A DNA stretch of 64,000 bases from Diphasiastrum complanatum (taxonomy: Eukaryota > Streptophyta > Lycopodiopsida > Lycopodiales > Lycopodiaceae): contig CM055094.1 in assembly GCA_029204225.1 (NCBI GenBank), positions 10,399,153 to 10,463,152 on the forward strand, given 5' to 3'. Below, in pieces: positions 27,148 through 41,700 of this stretch (positions are counted from its first letter, which is position 1; the number at the start of each line of letters is the position of its first letter). The translations under genes and the position numbers were made by a program. The notes under the pieces were generated by a model. It was not told where the DNA came from. It was given only the letters and a program-made list of their open reading frames with translations, and made no database searches.

Positions 27148-28522
27148 CTACAACATGTTATGCATGTATCTGTGTTGACTAAGATAAACTTTCCTTTTTA
27201 CTCTATCTCTATTGATTCGAATGCCGAGTAAGTGATGTACTTCACCTAGATCAGTTGTGTCAAATTCTTTTGAAAGAATTGACTTAATATTTGACAATAA
27301 GAATTTATCATTGCTAAATAATAATGCATCATTTACATAAAGTGCAATGATCACTGATCTAGTATTAAAATGTTGTACATAGACATTGTTGTCAGTAGTG
27401 CTTCCTGCTTTAGACAATACATCCTCTAATCTGGAGATAGCTTGCTTCGAAGATGACTCCGGCTTGGTATTCCATGCAAACAAGATGTGAAGATATATTA
27501 TTATTTTTATTATACGCACCTTTACATGCAATGTACAAATATGAACATCCTGAACAAGAATCGGTAGTACGAGTTTCCAATTAGGATCTTTACAATCTCT
27601 TGATATTCCTGTAGTCCTTGTCATTTCTTTTGCTGTCTTCATGCAATACAAACCAGGGTGTTTAGAGTTAGCGCCATGGGATACATGGAACATACATTTA
27701 ATGTCTTCAGATCTCTTGCTAAATGCCATTCTATGTTGAAAGTGCCATTTTCAAGAACACTGAGTGGTACTCCCTCCATGTGATTTTTGATGGTGGCAGG
27801 ATATGACGTTCTATTAAATATTCATGAGAGAATGTCATGGTCTTCTTTCAACACCTATACGAGAAACAAAAAATTGTTTTAGCATAATATTAACATAGAG
27901 AAGATTATCCAAATAGAATCCATATAAGATTATCCCTATAGAATCTATAGAGGAACTACTATACATGAAAAGCTGCCAACCACCAAATATCATTTTTTGA
28001 TTGAACACTGAAGTTGAGGCCTTCTGAGTCTTTTGAATTTGAAAGTGCTCTATTTATGATCGTAAGACTAACTCTCTCCATTTTTTGTTCCTTTATAATT
28101 TCAGACTCATCTAACTTGAGAACAACTATCAACTTGTTATTGACATTTTCATTTGTAAAATAAAAATCTATGATAAATATTAGTAACTAATTAATGTCAG
28201 TAAACATATTGTTGGAATTGTTATAAGCTAGACATTCTCTCTCCGAGCAATACACTTCATTGATATGAGATGGATTACCAACTATTTTCTGCATACCTTG
28301 GTTTAACATGTCTTTTTAAAAAAAAAGATGAAATGGTCGTGGGATTGGAAACTTTTTGTGCTTCAGTGATAATCTTAAACATTGTTGCATATGCTTATCT
28401 ACTGATGCTAGAAAATCACATGCTCCCTGAACCAATGTAGTGTCCAGTATTTTTTCAACTTCATTCATAATGCTATCAGTAACTGAAGCTTTAATCTTTT
28501 TCATTTTGTTATTCTTTAACAT
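27148..28522 (-). pseudogene. Transposon-like protein copy 2 (inverted), fused to a Copia reverse transcriptase fragment
   Basis: Read on the minus strand from 28522: M-L-K-N-N-K-M-K-K-I-K and D-F-L-A-S-V-D-K-H-M-Q-Q-C, then L-D-E-S-E-I-I-K-E-Q-K-M-E-R-V-S and D-I-W-W-L-A-A-F, which match copy 1 at 21779-22219. From about 27729 it continues H-V-S-H-G-A-N-S-K-H-P-G-L-Y-C-M-K and D-V-H-I-C-T-L-H-V-K-V-R-I-I-K, matching the second exon of copy 1. Near 27390 the same open frame turns into a Copia reverse transcriptase fragment: A-L-Y-V-N-D-A-L-L-F-S-N-D-K (the Y-V-D-D block with D changed to N) and D-L-G-E-V-H-H-L-L-G-I. The fusion probably results from insertion or template switching. Confidence 0.6.
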
Positions 28523-29466
28523 TGATTATGATTATGTGAAGGGAAAAGTCGTGGTCTGAAAAGACTCTCTATCAAAGAAAGACCTTCATTTGAGGGCGAT
28601 AGCATGAGACAAAAGGTCCTTCCACCAAAGGAAGGGCTTTAGATGAAGACCTAATTCACATCAAATCAATGCCATACTTTTTTTTCTTGATATATTTCCT
28701 TGACAATGTCATGTGGGGGATTGTGTAACATGACAACTCATTGTTTACAAAAATCACACCTTACTTCACACTAAAACAACTTCAAAAAAATGACCTAAAT
28801 ACTTTTTTAAAATATAATTCTCGTTGCAAACTACTTATTTATTGGCCTGGCCCACCACTTATTCTCCTAAGCTTCTATTTTTTTTTTCTTCAGTTTTTAG
28901 ATTATGTATAGGATCGATTGATACTTGGTTTATAGCCCCTCCACACGATGATTCGGTTCTTAACTTCAATACAAGGCTTAAAAGGGACTTGACGATTCTC
29001 AATTGTGGTCGATTTCTACAAAAGTCCGTACCCACCAGTTCTATGTAAAATATCATGTTGGCATTTTATTTCATATGTTTGAAGTGCATCAAAGAACTTC
29101 ATTCTTTTTGAGTTTTGTGCAAACCCGTTCACCCGTTCTTTAACCCGTGCCGCGCTTTTGATTTGGGTCGCCTTCTGCCTTTTGGGGGGGGGGGGGTGTG
29201 AAGGGGTGAGCATGGGACGAACCTGGGGCTGACCTACACAAGCTCACTCAAATTTTAGTTGTTCACTTGATTTGCTGATTCTTGCCCTAAAAATTTCACT
29301 TGTTCACTCGTCGCTTTTGTGTAACTAATTTTTGAGCACGACACAGTGCTGAGGGATTGCTTGCTTGCTTGCACCTTCTGATGGACGCATGCATCAATCG
29401 TCTGTTATTTATTTTCCCATGAAGTGAGTGCATGATCCAGAAGGCAAGGCAGACAGGCGGGTAGCT
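28523..29466. promoter_or_regulatory. Upstream region of TOP6B
   Basis: No coding sequence is seen. AT-rich DNA gives way towards the gene to mixed sequence with a G-run (about 29180-29199). A transcription start and TATA element cannot be fixed with confidence. The promoter and 5' untranslated region of TOP6B should lie here. Confidence 0.35.
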
Positions 29467-29746
29467 ATGGCTTCCGAAAAGGAGCGCGCAACACCGTCAA
29501 GGAAATCGAAGGCCTCAAAATCCAAGGATTCCATCCTTAAACAGAGTAAGCTAATCCTTTCTGTTTAATGCTTCACAGTTTAAGCATAGCTATGGCCTTC
29601 ATATCTGTTGCTATAGTCATAGTAGCATGCCAATTGACTTAGTGGCTGGATCCTTTTCTCACTAATACGTGTTGTTTTCATTTTCTTTTGCAGAGTCTCC
29701 TGCCGAGTTTTTTTCCGAGAATAAGAACATTGCTGGTTTCGACAAT
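29467..29746 (+). CDS. TOP6B: TOP6B exons 1 and 2
   Basis: Exon 1 (29467-29545) starts at ATG (M-A-S-E-K-E-R-A-T) and ends in phase 1 before GTAAGC. Exon 2 (29694-29746) follows TTTTGCAG. It completes the Lys codon, encodes S-P-A-E-F-F-S-E-N-K-N-I-A-G-F-D-N and ends in phase 0 before GTAACT. This matches the known N-terminus of plant TOP6B. Intron 1 is only 148 bp. Confidence 0.92.
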
Positions 29747-32700
29747 GTAACTCTCCCTTTCAGGCTCAAACCCAGGTTCATATTAGTTACATCAGAATCT
29801 ATAGGTTGAATTACACTAGGGCATTAAGGTTTAGGTTTTGTGAAAAAAGAGAAGGTTTAAAGGTTTTGGATTGTCTGAAAAGAACTATACTCAGACTCAG
29901 AGTAACACTGAAATATTCCGTACCTACAGAACAAAATACACTCCATATACATAGCACATATAAAAAATGCATTCAATATTTTTTGTACCTTTAAAAGATA
30001 TAAAAAAAGTTACGTCCTTACTGAATGTGGGAATTCTGCTTATGAACTAAATGCTTTCGAGAAGCACAATTTTTTATGTGTAAATTTTTTAAAAAGATAA
30101 TGTCTGGAGTCTGGACTCCATACTCAATATGGAAATCTCATACATTACATGGAAAAAACTAAAGAAAAATTATATTCCATATGGGATGAGGTTCTTATGT
30201 ATGACTTGGAATCATGTTCCTAGTAACTTGTCAGCAAGTAACTTCAAGAATTTGCTGATACTGGAAATTTATGCATATAATTTTGGGTGCTCATAAGCAT
30301 GAATCTCTAGTATGAGCCAGACTGATCCTTTCCAGAGCTTGCAAGGATGTTCTCAGAGAACAATCCTAGGGCCTTTAGTGCTTGAAATGAATCCTTGCTA
30401 AAAAATGTCTTGGGAGGAGAAGATGACATCAGCATTATTGTGCTACAATTTGTGCTACAAGGAGATTGAAGATCCCCTTGTTGCTTTTCTATCAATAATA
30501 TTGGTGATATTTTTGGAGTTTAAAGGTGAAAAGATAACTATTTTAATCTCAAAAGTGAAACTCGAATAGGAAAAGAAAAGTTGGAAGACAATATGATTTA
30601 TCGTTATTATTTGCAAATGGACAAAGAAAGATCATAGTGCCATAGTTGCTGCGAATCGTGATTCGCAGGCAATCCCGATTCGCGGCAGAGAATCGCTGTT
30701 CAAATTTTTTTTTTCCCCTTTGGGCTGGTTTTTGGCACATTATTTCAGCTGTATATCTACCCTGAAATGGACCATACTTGCACTTTAAACTACTGGCAAC
30801 CTGCATCATAGAATTAATGAACCGTTAACGGTTCAGTACGGTTCTCAGAACCGTACGGTTCACCAATTTTTTTTTGGGAGAACCGTGTGAACCGTGGCAT
30901 AATTAATTAGGTCATTTTTTTCCCACCCCCAAAACGAGCTATGAGGGGTTTTGGGGGGCATTTAGAATAATTAATTAATTAATTAATTTCTTAGATGAAC
31001 CGTACCACGGTTCAAGGAACCGTGGTACGATTCCTGCCACGGTTCCCAGAGCCCACGGTTCTGGGAACCGTGGCTTCTATGACCTGCATAAATGCTGCAT
31101 ATAAATGCTGCATAAATGCATTGCTCTCGTCAAGAGCTTCAAGCCGATACCCATATTGCCCACCCAAAAAAAAACGATTCTCTAAACCCTAACTTGCGAT
31201 TCGAATCGCAATCTGCGGTTTGGAACTGCAACTATGAATCATACAAATCTTTCTACCATGACTAATTCCAATAAGTATCTTCCCAAATCATAGAAATTGA
31301 AGTTTTGTTGCTAGTATTGCAAGAAATCTAGCTATATTATCAAAGATTGCTAGAGCGTGCTTGGAAAAAAGATGAGGAGAAATGTGAGAGATATGAGCAA
31401 GTTATTGCTGCTAATGACAATGAAGAATTATATATCACCATTAAGCCTCTACTTTGAAATTTTAATGATAATTGACGGGGTTCAAGAATTTTTTTCAACT
31501 CGTTACATGACCAGAAGCAAGGAACAAAGAAAGGGCTTCAAAGATATAGAACCCATGCAAAGTGTGCTTGGGTGATTATAAGTTTTCCTTTGGTAGTGTG
31601 CTGCTTAAGTCAAAGGTATGATGGAATTGTGAAAGATAAAAGTCACATACCAAATATCATGGACATCATTGATAATTTGGCAATTGAGTGAGGCATTCCC
31701 TAGATATTTTGCTATTGTTGGGCCTTTGATGGGTAGGGTGCAACCCAACCATAGCATGGGCCTTTGAACATGAAGAATAGGCTTGGGGCCTCATAATCAA
31801 CTATTGACTAAGTGAGATGGTTAGCTCTTTGTTTACTTAGCCCCAGATGGCCCAATTTGCCATTAGTTAGGTTAGTTCATCAACAGATACATTAGAGACT
31901 TTTGGTTGTCTTTTTCCTTCCATTGACTATGACAGTTCTCTAATGCTTTAGTTGTAGGTCCGTGTTCTCTTGTGTCTCTATTATGTTGTGTTTAGAAATC
32001 GGTTTTGAAGTACTAGTTACAAACAAAATTATAGAGCATTTATAAACAAAGGTAAACAAGTTGATGGTTATTTAGCAATTTCCAAGTAAGATCACATTAT
32101 AAGTAAATTTTTGTTGGTGTGCAACTCTCCTACAAAGGAATTGCCATATGTGCCTTCTAAAAAGAACTCAAAAGCATCAAATCAATTAATTTTGAAATGC
32201 TTGCGAACACTCTACTTATCGTACATCGGGGGCTACTGGCTTCCAAGAGTGCCTAAGCCTTACAACTTGGTCACTGGCTCAATTAGTCTCAACTTATCCA
32301 TGAACTAATAAAAGTGGGTTTCACAGGTGCAACTCAATGAATGATGTTGGCTGATTCTGATAAATCCCCAAGATACTCGGACAGAGCAACTCAAGAGCAC
32401 CTCTCACCTTAGACCGAGGAGGTCTCTGAGAAGACTAGACAAACGAAGACTGAGAGCCTAGGAAAGACATGCAAGAACTGTGTAAGCCTCATGGTGAATC
32501 CCGGAAGATGGAATGACCATGTAGGAACTAGTATTTCTAGGCAAATGTAATAAATGCAAGTAGACCCCTCTTAAAGAAAGTAGAGTGAGCCACCTTTTGA
32601 TGGTGACCTTTAGTGGAGAGCATTATTCCACTTGTAATTTGTGAAATGTGGAAATTCCACTAGGATGCCACCTAAGGAGCTCTCTTGCTTATTTAAGAGA

Positions 32701-35700
32701 CTCCCTCTTTGAGTAGAGGAGCTTTTTGTGAATTGTATCAACTCCATGCTGAAATGAGAAGAGCCTTCACGAGTTTGGTGCATCCATTGAGCTCCTTGAT
32801 CATGCTTGTTTCTTGAGTGATGCATTCATGATCTTGCCCTTCCCTCCTTTTGTGTGTGGTTGTGGACTGTAGAGTGGATTAGATTTGCTGCTTTCGTAGA
32901 GCGGATTAGTTGCTTTTCTTGTTTGTGGATTAACGTAGGAACCAGCATTTAGGTAAACTACATAGGCTGGATCTGTGGTGTAAATCTTGCATATTCTCTG
33001 ACATTCCAGTTCTTGATGTTCTTGGGGTGTCCAAGAATCAAAAGGTTGGTTGGTTTCTTGATTCTTGGACTCCTAAAATGCTGTAGATTAGTTCTTGATT
33101 CTTGTTTTGTCAATTTATGCACGTGTAGCTCAGTGTTAGTAAAATGCAGGCTCTGATTCAGTCTGTTTTAAGTGTAGGTAGCTGTAGAAACTACTGAACG
33201 TTCATTTGGGCTGCATGCTGATCTGTGAATGAGCGTTCTTGGCTTGCATCTATGTAGAATGTAAGTGCGTTCAAAAGAGAAGATTTTGAGTAGTCCTCTG
33301 ACAGGCAGGACAAAGAAAAATCTATACTACAAAATCTATCTGTTTCCTTCTGCCTAGGTTGGCATCGTAAAATTAAGAAACCATCTAACGAATGCCATGA
33401 AGCCTGATAACAGGCAGAAACGGTTTTGAAGAAGAAGTAAGTAAAAGAAACAGTAGTAAACAGATCCTCTGGAGCAGGGGATCTGTCAACATTTGACACC
33501 GTTGCCCATTGAACTCCAACACCTTCAACATCAGAAACCCGCAACCTTGTCCACGCTTAGATCACTGCAAGCGCACTCTAAATCTTTAAACACATTTGAG
33601 TTTCTGCAACTGAACAGAGCCACCCCGTTGGCTACATCATTACCCAAATCCACGAGCTGTTAGACTCGCCAATCACTTGTAACCAAACACACTATCAGAC
33701 CTGGATTTGATTCTACTCAAGCTCACGCTCCTCCCGTTCCTCACGCTTGAAATCTCAACCGGAGCCCAAGCTTCGAATCTCAACCGACACACACTGTCCG
33801 ATCTCAACCGACGGTCATCCGTTACATCTCAACCAACGATGATCTATTGAAATCTCAACCGATAGTATTGCATCAGCTTTCAACCGAAGCGCTTTTTTTA
33901 AATCTCAACCGAAGCGCGTCTTTGAAATCCCAACCGGAGCTCACGCTCAAATCTCAACCGGAGCTCACGTTCAAATCTCAACGAGAGATCACGTTCAAAT
34001 CTCAACCGGAGTGCTCGGTCAGATCTCAACCGACGCACTGCATCAGATCTCAACCGATGAGATTCTTTGGACAGAAGCAGTTCCTCGCCACTGCCATTGA
34101 CAACACCCCATTGCACCACTCGCATACCATAGCATTCACCTACCATCCTCACCTCCGCACTCCATCGTCACAACTGCCCTCCCACGACATATCATCGTAA
34201 TCGACCGTTGACACCGTCCACATCCGCAACATTCCATCGCAAACACTCGCAAACAGACCATCCATTACAGACCGTCATCATGCGCCCTACGACAACCCTC
34301 AGCCACGTTCCCCGCAACGCACCGCATCACACAACATTCCACTGCATTCGCCCTGCAACGCACTGCATTACCACCGCAACAACAGCTTTGCACTCGTCCA
34401 CCGTCACAACCGCAATACACTGCAACACCTTCCCTCACCCGTCGCGACCACACTCCATCGCAATTCGCCCTTCAACGGTCTCCTCAACCGCAATCCCCAT
34501 TCCGTCGACATCGCTTCCGTCCCACACAACCGCTTTCGCCCGTCGCCGCTGCATCCAACCATACTCATCCGCCCTACGACTACCCTCGGCCACCTTCATC
34601 GTATCCAGCCGCATTCCATTGTAAACGACCGCATACCATTTAATCGTCCTTCCGTCCTCTCACCCTTCCATCTCCACCGGAGCCAGAGCCATCTCTCAGA
34701 TCTCGATCGACACCCATTCTGTCAGATCTCGACCGATGCGCTACAGTTAGATCAACCGACGCCCATCTCTTAGATCTCAACCGACACCCATTCTGTCAAA
34801 TTTCGACCGATGCGCTACAGTTAGATCTCAACCGACGCCCATCTTTTAGATCTCAACCGACACCCATTCTGTCAGATCTCGACCGATGCGCTACAGTTAG
34901 ATCTCAACCGACGCCCATCTCTCAGATCTCAATCGACGACCTGCTTCCACCGGCCCAGATCCACGCTAGACGACAGACCTTTCCACTGACGATTCGGACT
35001 GACGAGCACGACGTACCACAAATACACAGCTTGCATTGACGCTTTCTCTAACAATCTATCTATCTATATGCAACGCTATAACGAATACATGCGAACAACG
35101 ACACGGGCCTCCATCTACATGGAGCCGTAGTGACCACATTGACCCGTGGGAACAGCCTTTGCATCGTGGGCACCGCATTCAATTGCCTTAGTCCCTGCAC
35201 TATAGCGATCACAATATCCGCAACCCACCGCAAGTCTGCCCCACTGCATTCCCCTTCCATCGCAACAGGCCGCACTCCCATCGTATTCACCAGCACACTA
35301 CCTCCACCGTCAGGACCGCAATCCAGGCCCATCCTTCCTTCACCCGTATTCCAATCCCATCCATCGTTACCCCGTCGTAACCACCATCACCGCACCCAAT
35401 CACAACTGCCAGTCCTCAACCGCACCCCAGACCTTACACCATCACCTTGAGCCGTAGCAATCACCATCACTTGCCTGCTGCAACCGCATTCTATAGCAAT
35501 CACCATCACTTGCCCGCTGCAACCGCATTCTACAACAATCACAATCACTTGCCCGCTGCAACCGCATTCTCCCGCACTCAACCGCAATACACCGCAACAG
35601 ATCGCAATCCTACGACCCTACAACTGCCCTCGGCCACCCTCACCGCAACACCTGCATGCGCCCATCGCAGCCGCATCAAACCGTACTCATACCCCCTACG

Positions 35701-38700
35701 ACTACCGTCGGCCACCCTCACCACAACACACGGACTCCACCTCCATCCGTTTCCGTCGCACACAACCGCATCCTTCCACATCAATTCACCTTCACACTAC
35801 CTCCGCACACATCCGCAACCACACCACCCTCCGCACTCCATCGCAAACAACTCTCCACGCTGCAACTGTGAAGCACGCAACCACTCCAACTCAGCCATCA
35901 ACCGCCATCGCCCGCTGACATCGCACCCGCACTCCTCACGACCACCTTCCACCGCAAATCACCGCCCGTAGAGAATGCAACTGACCGCCCTCAACCGTAC
36001 ACCGTTATCGCCCGCTGCAACCGTTATCGCCTGCTGTAACCGTTATCGCCCGCTGCAGCCGTTCTCGCCCGCTGCAACCGTAACCAACCGCTGCCAACGC
36101 TATCACCCATCCTAACCACACGTACCCGTAGACACCATGGAAACCACATTCCTCGTAGCACCTGACCTACTTGCGAACACTCTGCCTGCAACGAGACCCC
36201 GCAACGCTCTACCCACGACCTACACAACTACATGGCTCCTTGATCAAAACTCCTCACCTCTTTCCCTGACAAACACTGCATCTGCACAAGCCCAGACCTC
36301 CACGCACCTCACCCTGCCTTCGACCTGACCAAAGCTGTCTCCCATTAACCTACTTCAACCATTTCTGATCATTTAGCATCAACAACTCCACACACCCCAC
36401 TACCCTGCCCCTCAAACGACGCAATGCACCCAATTCCCCACATCCAACATTAACCACACTGATCCGTAGGGAGTCCACCACCATCACACCACCTCCCTCA
36501 TCCCCACCACTGATTGCACTCCCATCGCAAACTAACACATTCTTCGCACTCAACCGCAATAGTTCCCCTTTACCCCATTACAACTACCCACCGACTGCCT
36601 CCGCATAGCACCACCACTGCCCGACGCCCACACACATTCGATAACACCACACTCACCCGTCTCCATCGTCGTCAATCGCACCCCTCCGTAATCAACCACA
36701 ATCGACCCTAGCCACCGCAACCGCAATCAACAGCAGCTGCATGCAACACATCCCGACTGTCCGCCAACCCGTGAGGACCGCAATCACACATCTTGACTCT
36801 TCCAACGATAGCAACCACAGCCCAGCTACCCCACAATCCGTTTTAACCCGTAGGGATCGTAATCATTGGAACTGCTGCCCATCGCAAACCATTGCCATCC
36901 ATCCCGAAACGAACAATCCGTCCACCATCGCAAACTCCCACACACCCTCGCACTCAACCGCACAGGCCGCATTCCATCGTCACAACCAAAACCGCACTCA
37001 TCCGTCTCCACAACAATCACTGCATCAGCTCGCAATCACCCGCACCCCCGTAACCGTAAATTGTAAACCGTAGGGACCGCAACAACCAAAAAACCAAAAA
37101 AAAAAAAAAGCAAACAAATTAAAAAACACTTGTACCCAATGGACCAACAAAACGAGCCTCAAGTCCCAGACAATTATCCATACGAGATCAGGTCCCCTGT
37201 AGCTGAACAAATCAGACGCCATAGGTTTTACCGAATGCGGGCCGAACTCCAAGAGCCATCCACAAACCTGTTCGACGGACAAGAACCTGATAGAGCCGAG
37301 TCTTCACGTGCACGAGCCCATTTTTATGGTGCTGACCCCTCCCAGGCCAGAACCAGCCTTAATGGAATTCTTGCTACCCACGGAGCTCATCTTGAGAGAC
37401 GTACACCAAAACTAGATCCATCAAAGTTCGACGGTACTTTGGACCTTCAAAGAAAAATCTTTGAGAATGCATGTGATGTGTATGGCAAAACATCTCCCGA
37501 TGTGTTTTCGATGGCCATGATCGCTAAAGCACGTGATTGGTTTTTCAACCTTGATCGTGACGAAGAGACAGACTAGTCAATTTTAAAAGAGTCCTTTATC
37601 AAGCGTTTTAAGCCCTTTCGCTTGGTAGAGAGCCCTTTTGTCAAATTGAGTAACATCAAGATGACAAAAGATGAACGTGTACGAGACTATATCGAGCCTT
37701 TCAAACGCCTCAAAAGTCAAGTGCAAGAATAGCCCTCCGAACAGATGCTCATCATCTGGTTCTTAGTCGGCCTTCCAAGATGGATTAGACGTGAGCTTAA
37801 ATCAAATGACGAACATACGAGCCTAAAGTTAGCTATGTCTGATGCCATCAAGGAAGAAGACGAACAATTAGATGTTGACGAATCTAGGGAAAGACGAGCA
37901 CCACGTGCTCCTGTCAATGAGTCAAAGCCGATTGAGGACAACCGAGATCAGCTTTGGAAATCCCAGTTAGAGTTGCTTAATAAGCAACATCAACTGCAAA
38001 TGGAGAAACTCACCAATGAGTTTCAAACTACCTTGAAGTCTATCCAAAGCAGTATGCCTGGTCAGCCAAACCCTGCACAGGTACCTTATAGACGAAAAAC
38101 AATATGGTGCCCACACTGTCGGGCGACGCATCCTGTTGATGCTTGTCCTTCATATAGACCTATCCAAGCACATAGAGTTCAACAATATGAAGAACACCCA
38201 TCACAATCTGGAAATGCCTTGCCTTATCATGAATATCCATTTGAAAGTCCAGACCCACTAGCCATACAAGATGGCTATGCAGTTATACAAGGGCCACTGC
38301 ACACCAGATGCTTCATCTGTGGTGAAACCGGCCACTTCATGGTTGATTGTCCAGTTAAGACCCAGTACCATGCTGAATGTCCCGACTGTATAAGAAAACA
38401 CAGTTTCAAAGACTGTCCAAAGCAACCAACTAAGATCCTACCTGCCCGTCACGTTAGTTATGATTCCCGATAGGATCCTCACAACAACACAACATGAGCA
38501 ACAAAGCACCAACAATCAAACCTACTGCTCAATCGAGAAGTTTCTTGCAACCTTCTACAATACCACACAATACGCCAGCGCCATAATGCAAAAAGACAAT
38601 ATGAGATGAGCCCTTGTCGAAAGATAGTGAAACCGATATTCCGTCATCTGCTACAATGTCCAACCAAGAGCAACCTCCACAGGGAATTGACAGTTTTCCT

Positions 38701-41700
38701 CCCCTTCTACAAACTCAAATCTATTTCTCTTTCCACATGCAGATAAGATTTTCAATGTGCCAATACACAACAAATCTAGGATTCGGAAATCCAATTAGAG
38801 ATTCGGTTCTAAATCTCCCCCCCCCCAAAAAAAAATCTCCCCCCCCCAAAAAAAATCTGTTGAAAACATGTTGAACATGTGACTGGGCTAAAGATTGAAC
38901 AAATTTTAACTAAATTTGTTTCGATCTTGCTGTAGTTGACTCAAAGATTAATATGGCCATGAGATGCAGGAATCAACTCTGACTGTACATGGATTTCTGA
39001 TATTTCTCAAAAATCCTAAATTTCTGTACAAGGGAATCTGAAGATGGTTAGATGAATGAAAATGTGTTCTGGAGATGCTCTACAGAATACTCTCGTGCAG
39101 TAGCTATTCCTCATGCAAAAATCAATCACACAAAATAGGTGAAGAGAAACAAGGAAATAAACAAACATTACAGAGAGAGAATTGTATAGCACTTGTCGAA
39201 CAAAACTTGCATTCATCGACATTGATAATTCACCTTGACACTTGCAAGTTTGCATTGGTTGTAGAGTAATGAGACTTACTCTGATATGCCCTTGTCAAAA
39301 CAAGGCAGGCTTGGTGACACTAACATCTATCATCATGGATAACAGATGTTATAAGATATAGCGTGAGATGCAGGTATGTGTGAGGTACTATGTCCTGAGG
39401 ACCTCTTTGAACCCTGAACATAACCAATTACCAGTAACAACATCCCCACCAACAGATTTTTGGGGGGGGGGGAGAGTGGATCTGCTCGGATCCACTGGAG
39501 CAGTTACTGCCAACAACAACAACATCAGCAAGATCGACAACCAAGGTCACAAGTCAAATATGAAAAAGACAAGGCTAAAGAAGGCAGATGGGCAATCCAA
39601 AGCGACCCGATCAGAAGAAGTATCCCAATCACGATGAAGATCCTTTCAGAAAGGGAAACACAAGCATTGGGAAATCAGTCTCCTTCTTCAACCAACCTCT
39701 TGCGATACTTCTGCGCCCATTTTCATGCCTATCGTCCACACCATCTACCGTTGTCACCACCATCCTTCCTTCCATCTGTTTGTTTATCATCAGTTTACTG
39801 TTTTTCAGAGAAATCCCCAGTTTTGATAGTCTTACAGAAGCAGTTGATAGATCATTGCAAATGTCTTGCGGAGACCAATTGCCACCTACAATGGTTGATC
39901 AGCCAAACGAAGGCCTAAGAAGCAGGTGAAGCAGCTAGAAGAACTAAAGAGGAAGATCCAAGAAGCTGAGGAGGAAAGGACAAAACTTAAGCAACAGGTG
40001 AGTCAGATCAATCTTGATCAAAAGAAACTCTCTGGAGCAATGATAGTTGAATCCCCTCCTACGAAACCAAAGAGATCCAAAAGTAACGGATCAAAAGAAA
40101 GAGCTGTAGAAAAGAAAAGGAAAGATGAAGACAACCGTGAACCTGCAAAATAAAGCGAGTTCCTCACCCAGCAAGTGGTGGTCAAAGCTCGGCATTGCAA
40201 GGGTCCAAGGCTGCAACTGTAGAACTATCAGTTCCTTCACCCTACCACCAAGCCTTCATCATGTTTCCTTACCATTACCAAACCGTCTACCCAAAACTGT
40301 TTCAACCACCAAATTTTTGATGATGAGTCCATCCCCTTGAGACTGATAACCAAAGTTTGTGCAACCTACCAGATCGAAGATTTTTCTTAGTCTGGAACTT
40401 CAACTGAGAGAAGAACCATGGAAACACCCAGAAGCAAATGGAGGATACAGACCTCCCAGAAGATAGAATCTGCCAAGAAACCAAAGATGAAATCATCCAT
40501 GGCAGATACAAGCAATAAGAAAGAAGACACAAGGAAAGCACTCGGGCATGCAAGTTGTGAAGCTGCTGAGAGCTCTCCAATTTTGAGAATGTCAACCACC
40601 TATGGCAATAAGACATTCTAAACCAATTGCAGCGATAAGACATTCTCGTTAAATTGTGGCAATTTGCGGAAACAGTTTTGATAAAGACTGGCGACAATAA
40701 GCACTTGGTTTTATGTAAGCGAACGAGGATCTACGCTTTTCCAAGTACCGTTCGAAGACGCCAATGCAAAAGTAGAACAACATCGTCCAATATGAGTTGC
40801 AGTGGGTCCTACAACACATTAGGGGTAGGATGATGTTGGCTGATTCTGATGAATCCCCAAGATACTCGGAGAGAGCAACTCAAGAGCACCTCTCACCTTA
40901 GACCGAGGAGGTCTCTGAGAAGACTAGACAAACGAAGACTGAGAGCCGAGAAATACTAGCTAGGAAAGACATGCAAGAACTGTGTAAGCCTCATGGTGAA
41001 TCCCGGAAGATGGAATGACCATGTAGGAACTAGTATTTCTAGGCAAATGTAATATATGCAAGTAGACCCCTCTTAAAGAAAGTAGAGTGAGCCACCTTTT
41101 GATGGTGACCTCTAGTGGAGAGCATTATTCCACTTGTAATTTGTGAAATGTGGAAATTCCACTAGGATGCCACCTAAGGAGCTCTCTTACTTATTTAAGA
41201 GACTCCCTCTTTGAGTAGAGGAGCTTTTTGTGAATTGTATCAACTCCATGCTGAAATGAGAAGAGCCTTCACGAGTTTGGTGCATCCATTGAGCTCCTTG
41301 ATCATGCTTGTTTCTTGAGTGATGCATTCATGATCTTGCCCTTCCCTCCTTTTGTGTGTGGTTGTGGACTGTAGAGTGGATTAGATTTGCTGCTTTCGTA
41401 GAGTGGATTAGTTTCTTTCCTTGTTTGTGGATTAACGTAGGAACTAGCATTCAGGTAAACTACATAGGCTGGATCTGTGGTGTAAATCTTGCATATTCTC
41501 TGACATTCCAGTTCTTGATGTTCTTGGGGTGTCCAAGAATCAAAAGGCTGGTTGGTTTCTTGATTCTTGGACTCCTAAAATGCTGTAGGTTAGTTCTTGA
41601 TTCTTGTTTTGTCAATTTATGCACGTGTAGCTCAGTGTTAGTAAAATGGAGGCTCTGATTCAGTCCGTTTTAAGTGTAGGTAGCTGTAGAAACTACTGAA

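Noticed and set aside
33700-34940. CRISPR-like array of regularly spaced repeats
   Set aside because: Core spacing is irregular, spacers are themselves repeated, and the sequence lies within a plant LTR element.
33847-37073. Many long open frames on both strands (up to 174 codons)
   Set aside because: They arise from minisatellite and C-rich composition, overlap in several frames, and show no domain.
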